Source: Synergistaceae bacterium (lineage in GTDB: Bacteria > Synergistota > Synergistia > Synergistales > Aminobacteriaceae). Taken from it: a stretch of DNA of 64,000 nucleotides. Under the pieces are notes generated by a model that had not been told where the DNA came from, did not search any database, and saw only the letters and a program-made list of their open reading frames with translations. The stretch spans positions 1-64,000 of the forward strand of contig JAFSWZ010000025.1 of assembly GCA_017450125.1 (NCBI GenBank). Direction: 5' to 3'. Shown one piece after another: positions 36,958 to 47,900 of this stretch (position 1 is its first letter; every line of letters begins with the position of its first letter). Made by a program: the position numbers and the translations under genes.

Positions 36958-37977
36958 ATGATTAAGGAAGCAATAGTCAAGCTCGTCAACAAAGGCGACC
37001 TGACTTACGATGAAGCATATACAGTGATGAACGAGATAATGTCCGGCCAGACTTCACCGACTCAGAACGCGGCCTTTCTCGCGGCAATGTCCACCAAGAG
37101 CGCGCGTGCAGAGACCACCGACGAGATAGCGGGCTGTGCCGCCGCAATGCGCGAACACGCACAGAAAGTAGAGCCGGGCTTTGAGGTGTTCGAGATTGTA
37201 GGGACAGGCGGGGACAACGCACACAGCTTCAACATCTCGACGACATCGGCACTCGTAGCGGCATCGGGTGGTGTTAAGGTGGCCAAGCACGGCAACCGCG
37301 CGGCATCCTCTCTGTGCGGAACTGCTGACTGTCTCGAGGCGTTGGGCGTGAACCTCGACCAGCCACCCGCAAAAGCCGTCGAACTCCTCAAGACTGCGGG
37401 AATATGCTTCTTCTTTGCGCAGAAGTACCACGCATCAATGAAGTATGTCGGAGCAATCCGCAAAGAACTCGGCTTCCGTACAGTCTTCAACATTCTCGGC
37501 CCGCTCACTAACCCCGCTTCTCCGTCAATGCAGCTTCTCGGTGTCTATGATGAATACCTCGTGAACCCGCTGGCTCAAGTTCTCGTCTCGCTCGGTGTAA
37601 AGCGCGGAATGGTAGTTTACGGACAGGACAAGCTCGATGAAATCTCCGCGAGTTCACCCACAACAATCTGTGAGATTCGCGACGGCTGGTTCAAGTCGTA
37701 CGTAATCAGGCCTGAAGATTTCGGCCTCAAGACCTGCGACAAGTCCGAGCTTACCGGCGGGACTCCCGCAGAGAACGCAGAAACCGTGCGCGCAATCCTC
37801 AAAGGTGCGAAGGGTGCGAAGCGCGACGCAGTACTGATGAACGCCGGAGCATCTCTGTACATTGCCGGGAAGGCCGCGAGCATGAAGGCAGGTATAATTC
37901 TTGCACGTGAACTCATCGACAGCGGAAAGGCATCTGAAACTTTGAGGGTGTTCATCGACGAGAGCAACAAGGCATGA
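36958..37977 (+). CDS. trpD: Anthranilate phosphoribosyltransferase
   Basis: A 339-residue enzyme: the PRPP-binding [41 protein letters not shown] and [10 protein letters not shown] are conserved. It attaches phosphoribose to anthranilate. The start at 36958 has AAGGGAG 8 bases upstream; the longer frame from 36901 contains the promoter. It is a stand-alone TrpD with no fused glutaminase domain. Confidence 0.96.
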   Translation: MIKEAIVKLVNKGDLTYDEAYTVMNEIMSGQTSPTQNAAFLAAMSTKSARAETTDEIAGCAAAMREHAQKVEPGFEVFEIVGTGGDNAHSFNISTTSALVAASGGVKVAKHGNRAASSLCGTADCLEALGVNLDQPPAKAVELLKTAGICFFFAQKYHASMKYVGAIRKELGFRTVFNILGPLTNPASPSMQLLGVYDEYLVNPLAQVLVSLGVKRGMVVYGQDKLDEISASSPTTICEIRDGWFKSYVIRPEDFGLKTCDKSELTGGTPAENAETVRAILKGAKGAKRDAVLMNAGASLYIAGKAASMKAGIILARELIDSGKASETLRVFIDESNKA

Positions 37978-38756
37978 GTATCCTCGACACGCTCGCCGAA
38001 CACGCCCGTGAACGCGTGAGGCTCTCTAAGCAGAAATTACCCCTTGAGGTTCTGCGTGAACATGCGGAGGCACTCCCGAAAGATGGTTTCACGTTCGAGG
38101 ATGCGTTACGGAGAGAAGGGCTGTCGTTCATCTGCGAGTGCAAGAAGGCTTCACCGTCAAAAGGACTCATCGCGGAAGATTTCCCCTATCTTCAGATTGC
38201 CCGCGAATACGAGGACGCAGGGGCTGATGCAATCTCCGTTCTGACTGAGCCGGATTACTTTCTTGGCCGGAACGAGTACCTTCAGGAGATAGCGGAGGCT
38301 GTGAAGATTCCGTGCCTGCGCAAAGATTTCACGGTTGACGAGTACATGATTTACGAGGCAAAGACTCTCGGGGCTTCTGCTGTCCTGCTGATTGTCTCTC
38401 TGCTCGATGATGAGACATTGAAACGTTACATCACAATCTGCGACGCGCTGCAGATGTCCGCACTCGTTGAGGCACACGATGAAAGCGAGGTACATTCAGC
38501 CCTGAACGCAGGAGCGCGCATTATCGGTGTGAACAACCGAAACCTTAAGGATTTCACCGTAGACACAGGCAACGCTTCAAGGTTGAGGAGGCTGATTCCC
38601 CGTGATGTAGTCTTTGTGTCGGAAAGCGGCGTAAAGGACGCAGAGGACATTGCACGTGTACGCGGGGCTGGAGCTGACGCTGTGCTTATCGGAGAAGCGT
38701 TGATGCGTGCACCAGACAAGCGCGCGAAACTTGCGGAGCTCAGAGGGACATTATGA
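37974..38756 (+). CDS. trpC: Indole-3-glycerol phosphate synthase
   Basis: A 260-residue TIM barrel: [27 protein letters not shown] and [13 protein letters not shown] carry the conserved catalytic and phosphate-binding residues. It converts CdRP to indole-3-glycerol phosphate. The ATG overlaps the trpD stop (ATGA). Confidence 0.96.
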   Translation: MSILDTLAEHARERVRLSKQKLPLEVLREHAEALPKDGFTFEDALRREGLSFICECKKASPSKGLIAEDFPYLQIAREYEDAGADAISVLTEPDYFLGRNEYLQEIAEAVKIPCLRKDFTVDEYMIYEAKTLGASAVLLIVSLLDDETLKRYITICDALQMSALVEAHDESEVHSALNAGARIIGVNNRNLKDFTVDTGNASRLRRLIPRDVVFVSESGVKDAEDIARVRGAGADAVLIGEALMRAPDKRAKLAELRGTL

Positions 38757-39334
38757 CGCGTATAAAGCTGTGCGGTCTCACGCGCGAAGAGGACGTACAC
38801 GCGGCAAATGAGCTTATGCCCGACTATATAGGCTTCGTCTTCTGGGAGAACAGCAGGCGTTACGTTTCGCCTTCACGAGCGGAAGCCTTGAGGAGGATTC
38901 TTGCCGGAGGGATTAAGGCTGTCGGTGTGTTCGTTGACGCAGAGCCGGAATACATCGCCAGCCTCTCGGGCATAATCGACATCGTACAGCTTCACGGCCA
39001 AGAGACCGACGAATACATTGCGCGTCTTCGAGCTCTAACACCTCTTCCAATCATCAAGGCCTTCAAGTTCAGCGAGGTACGGGACACAGCGGCGGATTAC
39101 GTTATGATAGACACCGGCAAAGGAACAGGCAGAGCCTTCGACTGGTCTGCGGTGAACATAACGCGCCCGTACTTTCTCGCCGGAGGCCTCAACCCCGAGA
39201 ACGTCAGGACAGCAATACGTACGCTTCACCCTTTCGCGGTTGATGTTAGCTCGGGCATCGAGACGGACGGCGTGAAGGACAGCGCAAAGATGAGTGCATT
39301 TGTCGGAGCAGTGAGACAGGAGGACGGACAATGA
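38753..39334 (+). CDS. trpF: Phosphoribosylanthranilate isomerase
   Basis: A 193-residue TIM barrel: [11 protein letters not shown] (catalytic Cys near the N-terminus), [21 protein letters not shown] and [11 protein letters not shown] with VDVSSGIE. It isomerises phosphoribosylanthranilate. Starts in ATGA overlap with trpC and ends the same way at trpB. Confidence 0.95.
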   Translation: MTRIKLCGLTREEDVHAANELMPDYIGFVFWENSRRYVSPSRAEALRRILAGGIKAVGVFVDAEPEYIASLSGIIDIVQLHGQETDEYIARLRALTPLPIIKAFKFSEVRDTAADYVMIDTGKGTGRAFDWSAVNITRPYFLAGGLNPENVRTAIRTLHPFAVDVSSGIETDGVKDSAKMSAFVGAVRQEDGQ

Positions 39335-40521
39335 CGAACAATGCGGGACGTTTCGGCATTCACGGGGGGCAGTACATCCCGGAAACATTAATGAATGCCG
39401 TGATAGAACTTGAACGCGCCTACAACCGCTTCAAGAACGACGAGGAATTTACGCGCGAGCTTGCAGATCTTTTCAGCGACTACGCAGGACGGCCTTCGAG
39501 GCTGTATTACGCAAAACGCATGACTGAGGACTTGGGCGGAGCGAAAATCTACCTTAAGCGCGAAGACCTCAACCACACAGGCGCGCACAAAATCAATAAC
39601 GTTTTGGGTCAGGCACTCTTGGCCAAGAAGATGGGCAAGACTAGACTTATTGCCGAGACGGGAGCTGGCCAGCACGGAGTCGCTACAGCAACAGCCGCCG
39701 CGCTGATGGGTATGCAGTGCGTTGTGTTCATGGGAATTGAGGACACAGAACGGCAGGCACTCAACGTCTACAAGATGCGCCTTCTTGGTGCTGAGGTTGT
39801 CCCAGTTAAGACGGGAACAGGTACTCTCAAGGATGCAGTCTCCGAAGCGTTCAGGGAGTGGACATCGAGGATTGACGACACTCATTACTGCTTGGGCTCG
39901 GTTATGGGCCCACATCCTTTCCCGACGATCGTAAGAGATTTTCAGGCCGTAATCTCCCGCGAGATACGCGCACAGATTCTTGCACGTGAAGGGAAGTTGC
40001 CTGATGCGGTAATCGCCTGCGTAGGCGGAGGCTCTAACGCTATGGGAAGCTTCTGGCACTTCATAGGTGATAAATCTGTTCGGCTAATCGGCTGTGAGGC
40101 GGCAGGAAGAGGAGTTGACACCTTCGAGACTGCGGCAACAATTGCGAGTGGACGGCTCGGAATCTTTCACGGCATGAAGAGCTATTTCTGTCAGGACGAG
40201 AACGGGCAGATTGCGCCGGTGTACTCAATCTCTGCGGGGCTGGACTATCCCGGCATAGGGCCAGAACACGCCCACCTTCACGACACGGGACGCGCTGAGT
40301 ACGTGCCTGTTACGGATGAAGAGGCAGTAAACGCGTTCGAGTACCTTTCGCGCACAGAAGGAATAATTCCCGCGATTGAGTCGGCTCACGCGGTATCACA
40401 CGCAATGAAGATTGCCCCGTCAATGAGCCGGGACAGCATCATAGTAATAACTATCTCGGGCAGGGGCGACAAGGACTGCGCGGCAATCGCACGATACAGG
40501 GGGCAGAACATCAATGACTAG
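39331..40521 (+). CDS. trpB: Tryptophan synthase beta chain
   Basis: A 396-residue PLP enzyme: [10 protein letters not shown], the PLP lysine K87 in [28 protein letters not shown], and the phosphate loop [10 protein letters not shown]. It condenses indole with serine. This is the standard TrpB1 type that pairs with TrpA. It overlaps trpA by 8 bases. Confidence 0.97.
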   Translation: MTNNAGRFGIHGGQYIPETLMNAVIELERAYNRFKNDEEFTRELADLFSDYAGRPSRLYYAKRMTEDLGGAKIYLKREDLNHTGAHKINNVLGQALLAKKMGKTRLIAETGAGQHGVATATAAALMGMQCVVFMGIEDTERQALNVYKMRLLGAEVVPVKTGTGTLKDAVSEAFREWTSRIDDTHYCLGSVMGPHPFPTIVRDFQAVISREIRAQILAREGKLPDAVIACVGGGSNAMGSFWHFIGDKSVRLIGCEAAGRGVDTFETAATIASGRLGIFHGMKSYFCQDENGQIAPVYSISAGLDYPGIGPEHAHLHDTGRAEYVPVTDEEAVNAFEYLSRTEGIIPAIESAHAVSHAMKIAPSMSRDSIIVITISGRGDKDCAAIARYRGQNIND

Positions 40522-41284
40522 CATTCGTGAAGCATTCACACACGGAAAAGCGTTTATCCCGTTCATCACCTGCGGAGACCCCGACACGGAAACAACGCTT
40601 GCTGTTGTGCGTGAGGCAGTGAAAAGGGGCGCGGACATCGTGGAGCTAGGTATACCATTCTCTGACCCGACGGCAGAAGGCCCGGTGATTCAGGGTGCGA
40701 ACCTCCGTGCGCTGAAGGGCGGAATAACTACGGACAAAGTTTTTGCGATGGTCAAGGAACTGCGCAAAGATGTTGATGTGCCGCTGGTGTTCATGACTTA
40801 TGCAAACGTTGTGTTCTCGTACGGCACAGATAAATTTCTTGGCCGGTGCGAGGAAGTAGGAATTAACGGGCTGATACTGCCTGATGTTCCGTTCGAGGAG
40901 AAGGAGGAGTTTGCTCCCGTCTGCCGTTCGCACAACGTCGCGCTGATCTCGATGGTTGCTCCTACGTCAGAGGACAGAATAGCCATGATTGCGCGCGAGG
41001 CTGAAGGATTCCTGTACGTTGTCTCAAGTCTTGGGGTTACGGGAACGCGCACCGAGATAACTACTGACCTCGCATCGATAGTCGGAGCAGTTAGGAGGAA
41101 CTCAGACGTTCCGTGCGCAATCGGCTTCGGCATCTCAACACCAGAACAGGCACGCAGAATGTCAGAGATTGCTGACGGCGTGATAGTCGGCTCTGCAATC
41201 ATCAAGCTCTTGGCCAAGTACGGGAAAGATGCTCCGTCCTTTGTCGGAGAATACGTGCATTCAATGAAGGAAGCCATACGGTGA
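40514..41284 (+). CDS. trpA: Tryptophan synthase alpha chain
   Basis: A 256-residue TIM barrel: [17 protein letters not shown] holds the catalytic Glu (E44, equivalent to E49), while the position of Salmonella D60 is Glu (E55), a variant I believe occurs in other bacteria. [16 protein letters not shown] and [10 protein letters not shown] complete the signature. It releases indole from indoleglycerol phosphate. It ends the operon. Confidence 0.96.
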   Translation: MTSIREAFTHGKAFIPFITCGDPDTETTLAVVREAVKRGADIVELGIPFSDPTAEGPVIQGANLRALKGGITTDKVFAMVKELRKDVDVPLVFMTYANVVFSYGTDKFLGRCEEVGINGLILPDVPFEEKEEFAPVCRSHNVALISMVAPTSEDRIAMIAREAEGFLYVVSSLGVTGTRTEITTDLASIVGAVRRNSDVPCAIGFGISTPEQARRMSEIADGVIVGSAIIKLLAKYGKDAPSFVGEYVHSMKEAIR

Positions 41285-41286
41285 AT

Positions 41287-41321
41287 TATAATAGCCTCCG
41301 TAAATCATAGTTGCGGAGGTT
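41287..41321 (+). promoter_or_regulatory. purL promoter -10 and RBS-sequestering hairpin
   Basis: TATAAT at 41287-41292 follows the trpA stop. Immediately after, AGCCTCCG (41293-41300) can pair with CGGAGGTT (41314-41321) in an 8-pair stem that buries the purL SD GGAGG. If transcription starts a few bases into the stem, part of it would be lost, so the regulatory reading is tentative. Confidence 0.45.
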
Positions 41322-41327
41322 AATAAC

Positions 41328-44300
41328 TTGGTTCACAGACTTTACACAACACGCAAAGACACACACAACCCCGAATCACAATCACTTCTTCAGGAGCTCC
41401 GGGCATCCGGCCTTGAGGACATAAGAATCTACAGCCGCTACGACGTTGAAGGCCTCACAGACGGACAGCTCAGCGAGTGCAGGTATTCAGTTTTCGCCGA
41501 ACCATTCACTGACATCCTCGCCGAAACATTGCCGGACGGTGCGGACTACGTTCTCGCGGTGGAATATCTGCCCGGACAGTACGACCAGCGCGCCGATGCC
41601 GCAGAACAATGCGCTATGCTCCTTCTGGGTTTCCGGCCGGTCATACGCACGGCGAAAGTCTACCTGTGCTGGGGAAAATCTCTCGACACTGAGGCACTGC
41701 GCAAATTCTTCATCAATCCCGTCGAAGCCAGAGAGGCACAGCTTGAGGAGTACGATTCGCTTGAGATGGAATATTCGCGGCCTGATGACGTGAAGACCGT
41801 CGAGGATTATTCGTCGCTGAAAAATTTAGCGATGAGCCAGGAAGACCTGGAGTGCATCAAGAGATACTTTGCAGCACTAGGCAGGCAGCCTACGCGGACG
41901 GAAATCAAGGTGCTCGATACATACTGGTCTGACCATTGCAGGCACACGACGTTTTCGACGCACATTGACGGCGCGAAGATTGATGATGAGCGCGTGAAGA
42001 CAGCCTTTGAGCAGTACCTCTCAATCCGTGAGGAGCTCAGCCGTTCCGGCAAGCCCATAACGTTAATGGACATTGCCACTATAGGCGCAAGATACCTCGC
42101 CCCCGCAGACCTCGTAATCTCTGAAGAGAACAACGCCTGCACGGTACGGATTGACGTTAACGGCGAGAAATGGTTATTGCTGTTCAAGAACGAGACTCAC
42201 AACCACCCGACGGAGATTGAGCCTTTCGGAGGGGCGGCAACGTGCATCGGCGGAGCGATAAGAGATCCGCTGTCGGGGCGAGCGTACGTCTATCAGGCAA
42301 TGCGTATCACTGGAGCTTCTGACCCTTCACAGCCCGCAATTCCCGGAAAACTTCCACAGCGAACAATCATCACGAAGGCGGCGGCGGGCTACAGCTCTTA
42401 CGGCAACCAGATAGGGCTTCCTACGGGGCTTGTTGATGAAATATATCATCCCGGTTACACGGCCAAGAGAATGGAGATAGGCGCGGTCATTGCGGCAGTC
42501 CCAGAAGCAAACGTCCGGCGCGAAACTCCGAAGGCCGGAGACGTTGTGCTTTTGCTCGGAGGACGGACGGGCAGGGACGGCATAGGAGGGGCAACGGGCT
42601 CGAGCGTCTCGCACACATCGAAATCTCTCGACACTTGCGGCGCAGAAGTCCAGAAAGGCAACGCTCCCGAAGAACGCAAACTGCAGAGGCTGTTCCGTAA
42701 CCCCGAATTTTCGCGGCTCATCAAGAAGTGCAACGACTTCGGAGCAGGAGGGGTTAGCGTTGCAGTCGGTGAACTTGCTGACGGGCTGGATATTGACCTT
42801 GACGCTGTGCCGCTGAAGTACGCGGGGCTTGACGGGACGGAAATTGCGGTGAGCGAGTCTCAGGAACGGATGGCAGTTGTGGTTGAGGCTGGGGATGCCG
42901 GACGCATCAAGGAGCTCGCAGGCAGTGAGGACGTACAGGCGACGGTTATTGCCCGCGTGAACGACTCAGGGAGAATGCGAATGACCTGGCGCGGAAAAGA
43001 GATCGTGAACATCTCGCGCGAGTTCATCAGCAGCAACGGAGCACCAAGAAGCACATCAGTAACCGTTCCTGCTCCATCCCCCTTAACTGCTAACCCCTTC
43101 TCCCTGTCCTCTCTTAACGTGTGCTCGCATCGCGGCCTCGCGGAACGTTTCGACTCCACCGTCGGAGCTCACACGGTCTTGATGCCTTTCGGCGGAAAGT
43201 ACCAGAAGACTCCCGCTCAGGTCATGGCGGCCAAGATTCCGCTGATGAATGGTGAGACTGACACATGCTCGCTGATGTCGTGGGGGTTCGACCCGTACAT
43301 CTCGGAGGCCTCGCCGTTCGACGGAGCGTATCTCGCCGTAACAGAATCACTGTGCAAGATCATCGCAGGGGGCGGCAATCTCTCTCAGTGCTGGCTGACG
43401 CTTCAGGAGTATTTCGGCAAGCCGGAGAATGACCCGCAGAGGTGGGGGCTTCCGTTCGCGGCACTGCTCGGAGCACTGAAGGCACAGTTGGACTTCGGAG
43501 TTGCGGCGGTCGGCGGAAAAGACTCAATGAGCGGTTCATTCATGACGAACGAGGGCAAGAACCTCGATGTTCCTCCGACACTGGTATCTTTCGCGGTGTC
43601 GGTGTGTAAGGAGCACAGCATACTATCTCCCGAGTTCAAGCAGTCAGGCTCGCGCGTTGTGCTGCTTTCGCCGGAATACGACAGCAGAGGCCTTCCCTTA
43701 CCTGCTTCACTCATGAAGATATTTGCGACAGTTGAGAGGCTGAACGCTGAAGGGAAGGTGCTTGCGTGTGCCACGCCCACAGCAGGCGGGGTCAAGGCTC
43801 AGGTGTTCAGGATGTGCATCGGCAACGGTCTGGGCTTCGAGTTCACGGGTGATGTCCCTGACGACGAACGCAGGGGAAGATTCATCCTCGAGCTCTCTGA
43901 CGCTGAAGGACTCCCTGAACTTGGCCGGGTTGTGGCTGAGGGCGGGAGCTTCAACCTCTCGGAGTGTGAAAAAATCTACGATGCTCCGTTCTCGGGAATC
44001 TTCCCGGTTGAAGCTGAAGTTCACGCGAATATTCCTGCCGTTGAGGTTAAGCCCGCCGGTGAACGCGCAACGTATCAGCTTCCTCCTGTGCCGTCGCCGG
44101 TGTTCCTCGTGCCCGTGTTCAACGGGACTAACTGCGAGTACGAGACAGCCCGCGCAATCGAACGGTGCGGAGGACGTGCAGAAATTTTCGTGGTGAAGTC
44201 CCTCACTCCCGAGCTGATGAAGGAATCAGCATCACGTTTCGCTACAGCCCTGAACAACGCACAAGCCTTAGTTCTGCCCGGCGGTTTCTCGAGCGGCGAC

Positions 44301-44897
44301 GAACCCGACGGAAGCGGCAAGTTCATCGCGATATTCCTTCGCAGCCCGGTTGTGCGCGAGAGCCTTGAAGCCCTCCTCAACGACAGGGGCGGGTTGGTCT
44401 GCGGAATCTGCAACGGATTTCAGGCACTCGTCAAGACCGGCCTCCTGCCTTACGGACGAATCTGCGAACCCGAAGAACTCCCCTCAACCCTCACCTTCAA
44501 CGCAATCGGACGGCATCAGTCCCGCATAATACGTTCACGCGTTGTCTCGAACAGTTCCGTGTGGATGAGCAGGTACAGCGTCGGCGAGGTGTACTCAATG
44601 CCCATCTCTCACGGCGAGGGACGCTTTGTGTGCAGTGAGGAGCTTTTCACGGAACTCATGAGGAACGGGCAGATTGCCGGGCAGTACGTTGACCTTGAGG
44701 GCAGGCCGTCAATGAGGACGTGCGACAACCCGTCGGGGTCGAGTTACGCTGTTGAGTGCCTGACTTCGCCGGACGGGCGTATACTCGGGAGGATGGGGCA
44801 CGCAGAACGTGTCGGCTCTGGGCTGTACAAGAATGTTCCGGGCAAGTATGACCTGAGATTCTTCGAGGGAGCGTGCAGATACTTCATGAAGCAGTAA
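41328..44897 (+). CDS. purL: Phosphoribosylformylglycinamidine synthase, large single-chain form
   Basis: A 1189-residue single-chain PurL: an N-terminal PurS-like region, SDHCRHTTF and NETHNHPTEIEPFGGAATC (about 200-310), two PurM-like halves, and a C-terminal class I glutaminase with the nucleophile in VCGICNGFQALVKTG and the His/Glu of PISHGEGRF. It makes FGAM from FGAR, ATP and glutamine. The start is TTG at 41328 with GCGGAGG 8 bases before it. The stop is 15 bases before the first NTPase gene, whose SD begins at the purL stop. Confidence 0.96.
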   Translation: MVHRLYTTRKDTHNPESQSLLQELRASGLEDIRIYSRYDVEGLTDGQLSECRYSVFAEPFTDILAETLPDGADYVLAVEYLPGQYDQRADAAEQCAMLLLGFRPVIRTAKVYLCWGKSLDTEALRKFFINPVEAREAQLEEYDSLEMEYSRPDDVKTVEDYSSLKNLAMSQEDLECIKRYFAALGRQPTRTEIKVLDTYWSDHCRHTTFSTHIDGAKIDDERVKTAFEQYLSIREELSRSGKPITLMDIATIGARYLAPADLVISEENNACTVRIDVNGEKWLLLFKNETHNHPTEIEPFGGAATCIGGAIRDPLSGRAYVYQAMRITGASDPSQPAIPGKLPQRTIITKAAAGYSSYGNQIGLPTGLVDEIYHPGYTAKRMEIGAVIAAVPEANVRRETPKAGDVVLLLGGRTGRDGIGGATGSSVSHTSKSLDTCGAEVQKGNAPEERKLQRLFRNPEFSRLIKKCNDFGAGGVSVAVGELADGLDIDLDAVPLKYAGLDGTEIAVSESQERMAVVVEAGDAGRIKELAGSEDVQATVIARVNDSGRMRMTWRGKEIVNISREFISSNGAPRSTSVTVPAPSPLTANPFSLSSLNVCSHRGLAERFDSTVGAHTVLMPFGGKYQKTPAQVMAAKIPLMNGETDTCSLMSWGFDPYISEASPFDGAYLAVTESLCKIIAGGGNLSQCWLTLQEYFGKPENDPQRWGLPFAALLGALKAQLDFGVAAVGGKDSMSGSFMTNEGKNLDVPPTLVSFAVSVCKEHSILSPEFKQSGSRVVLLSPEYDSRGLPLPASLMKIFATVERLNAEGKVLACATPTAGGVKAQVFRMCIGNGLGFEFTGDVPDDERRGRFILELSDAEGLPELGRVVAEGGSFNLSECEKIYDAPFSGIFPVEAEVHANIPAVEVKPAGERATYQLPPVPSPVFLVPVFNGTNCEYETARAIERCGGRAEIFVVKSLTPELMKESASRFATALNNAQALVLPGGFSSGDEPDGSGKFIAIFLRSPVVRESLEALLNDRGGLVCGICNGFQALVKTGLLPYGRICEPEELPSTLTFNAIGRHQSRIIRSRVVSNSSVWMSRYSVGEVYSMPISHGEGRFVCSEELFTELMRNGQIAGQYVDLEGRPSMRTCDNPSGSSYAVECLTSPDGRILGRMGHAERVGSGLYKNVPGKYDLRFFEGACRYFMKQ

Positions 44898-44912
44898 AGG
44901 AGGTGTTGTTGT

Positions 44913-47900
44913 ATGGAACGACAAGTTATCGAGATGTATGCAGGAAGAAGCGTAGTAGTCTACCTCAAACCTGATTACGAGAAGATACAGGGAGTTCTTG
45001 AGCTCGGCAAGGGCGACTCAATCATAGTTGGCGGCGAGGCAGTAATCTTCGAGATGGTAGCAAGAGTAAAGCTCGTTGATGGTGATGCCGCGCCTTCTGT
45101 CCCAGAAGAGACTTCGGCTGTGTTTCTCGGCGAACTGGAAGAATGTTTCGGCAGGATGAAGGCTCTTCCTGAAGAAGAAGTATTCTCAGACGCTTACTTC
45201 AAAAAAGCCCGGCCCAAGACATTCGGTGCGCAGTCCGAGACGGATAAGCTCATGAACAAGTACAAGTCCGCCGTGAGAAACCACGAAGACGCTCCTAACT
45301 CAAAGCGCATGGCAGAGATAATCCGTGATGCACAGCTTTTGTGGGAGGAAGACAGGGCAGATGCTTTCGCCGGAAAGTTCTGGGCGTTCATGCTGTACCT
45401 TGCAGGCAAGAAGGAAGAGAGCGCGGATGTCTGCATGGAGGTGATGGATTTCGGCACGGCAATGGCTGTCTATCCTTCCCTGAAAGTCGCGGAAAATGCG
45501 GTGCGTGAGGCCGCCTATCAGTCGATGACACCGCGAATCTTTGCGTTTGTTGCCGGGCTTGACGCTAAACATCTAGTGCCGGTGTTGCAGAGCCTCTTCG
45601 AGAGTGTGATAGCGAACGCTCACGCAGAGATAGACGCGGACTACCGCAGGGAGTGTTTCACTCACATTGCGGCAATTTCGTGGAAAGTGCTGAATTTTTC
45701 CGGCTGGCAGGACAAGAAGGAGCTGTTGTCCGAAAGAAATATCACCTCCCTTAAAACCTGGCTCGATGCTCTGCCGGAAGCTGTCCGCAAAACAGAGCCA
45801 ACCCCCGCAGAACCGCATGTCAGCGCACATTCCGGCGCAGAGGAGAAACTTGACGCAAAGGAAGAGGCCGTCGGCCAAGACACAGTGTTTGAGGGCGAAA
45901 TAGTCTGGTTTAACCGGGACAGTATTTACGGGCACATTCACAGCCCTGCGGCAGGCAGGTGCATCGAGTTTTCCGAGACACTGAACAGGGACGACATCTT
46001 CTTTCACCTCTACCAGACGAGCGACACTGAGCTTCGCAGAATCCTCCTTCTGAACACTCAGGAAGTCGCAGGCCTCAAGGTAACGTTCCGTCTCGGCATA
46101 AAGGATGACGGCAGAATCTCCGCCTATGACGTGAAGGCCTCATGCCCGCTCCCTGAAGCTAAGCCTGTTCCCGACGGCATGGAGGAGGACGGAAAGATAG
46201 AGTCTTTCGACAAAGTGAAGATGGCCGGCAGGATAATTTCTTCGTCGGACGGCAGCAAGTACGGCTTCGAGGTTTCTGGTGTCGCTGATCCTCTCCTGTA
46301 TGTTTTTCTGGTCTATGACCCAAAAGTGGGCGGGCATCCCGTGAAGTTTGTCAGGACATTCGTCAAGAACGGGCAGGTTCAGGCTGAGGACATCGTTTCT
46401 GCCGCCGCTGGTTTCCCCGACGAGAAGCTGAGCAATTGGGAGCGCGCCGGTGTCTTGGATAAAGCACGCAAGCTCGTGGAAGATTCACCTCACGATGCCG
46501 CCGACAGGTCAGCAAAGGAAGGCATGAGGATAGACAGAGTCGTACACGTCAGACACATAGCACTTGACCCCTACGACCCTGAAACCGCAAAGAAATCCCC
46601 GCCCGCCGCAGGACCTGTGTTTGTTCCGCCGCCGCCGCCGCCTGAGGATTACTACCTTGCCGCGAAGGAAGCAGCTGACCGCAAGAATTTCGATGAAGCC
46701 GAACAGCTCTACATCAAGGCAGTCAGCAGGGGAGACAGCCGGGAACTTGCCGCCGGAGAACTGCTCGGGCTCTACAGGGAACGAAGTTTGTTCGGCAAGG
46801 CACGGGACTTCCTCGAGAGGTACGGCGATATTTTTCCCGACGAACGGAGGCGCAGTTTCTGGATTCAGTACTACGAAGCGAGCGGCGAAGGCTACGGGGA
46901 ACTTCTGCGGCTATATGACGAATCTGCTGCTGCTTACGGTGATGACAAGCTGGACACAAAACTTGCCTTCATCATCAAGAAAGCCCGCCTGCAATACAGG
47001 AACAGCGATTTTCAGGCGGCACTTGCTGCATGCGACGAAGGCTTGAGCCTCACACCGAACAGCGGCTACCAGAATCTGCAGGCCAGCTTGAAGAAGATCA
47101 AGGCACTCTCGCTCCGTGCACTTGGCCGGAACGAAGAAGCTGCTTCCCTTGCCCGCGAACTCCGGCGGATACCGACCTTCAGGGCTGACACCGACCTCAT
47201 GGCCATTCTTGGTACGCAGAAGCCGGACGAGGAAGCCGCCGTCAATAGTTTCACGCTCCTTCCAGCGTTCCTTCAGGACAAGATACGCTACATCTCGATT
47301 GACGAGAAACTTCACACAGAGTTTGTTACTGAGGCGGGCTACAAGAAAGGGCACTACGATTCGCGCGGAAACTTGATCGATGTCAGGACGGAGTACCGTT
47401 CGCTTGTCGCAGGGAGCAAACCTGACGACGCAAACCCAGCCAAAGCCGAGAGATGTTTTGCCATTGCGCGGTATGTGTACAAGTTTCTTGCCTGCGCAGA
47501 TTCTAGAGAGACGAGCAGTTATCCCGAACTCAGCGAGGAGATTATTACCGCCAACGCCTACAAGGGTCTTGAGCACATGCTCTATCATCAGCTCGAACAG
47601 AAACATTACGACAGTGCACGGTATTACTGTCTTCTTATGCTCAAGCGTCCCGGCAGCGAGAAAGCTGAAGACTGGATGCGGATATTCATATGCTCGTACT
47701 TCGACAGCGGGCTCGTCTGGGATCGCAAAAGGGACAAGTGGACAGCTGAGGATCTGCGCGCGCTCTCGAGAAGCAGCCTTAAGGACAGCGTTGACTTCGA
47801 TGAATTTTTCGGAGGGCTGCTTTCCGTAGCGGCTTCAGGGGGAAGCTCCATCACTGACCAGGTGCTGAGCATCCTGCTGTACCACCCTTACCCTGAATAT

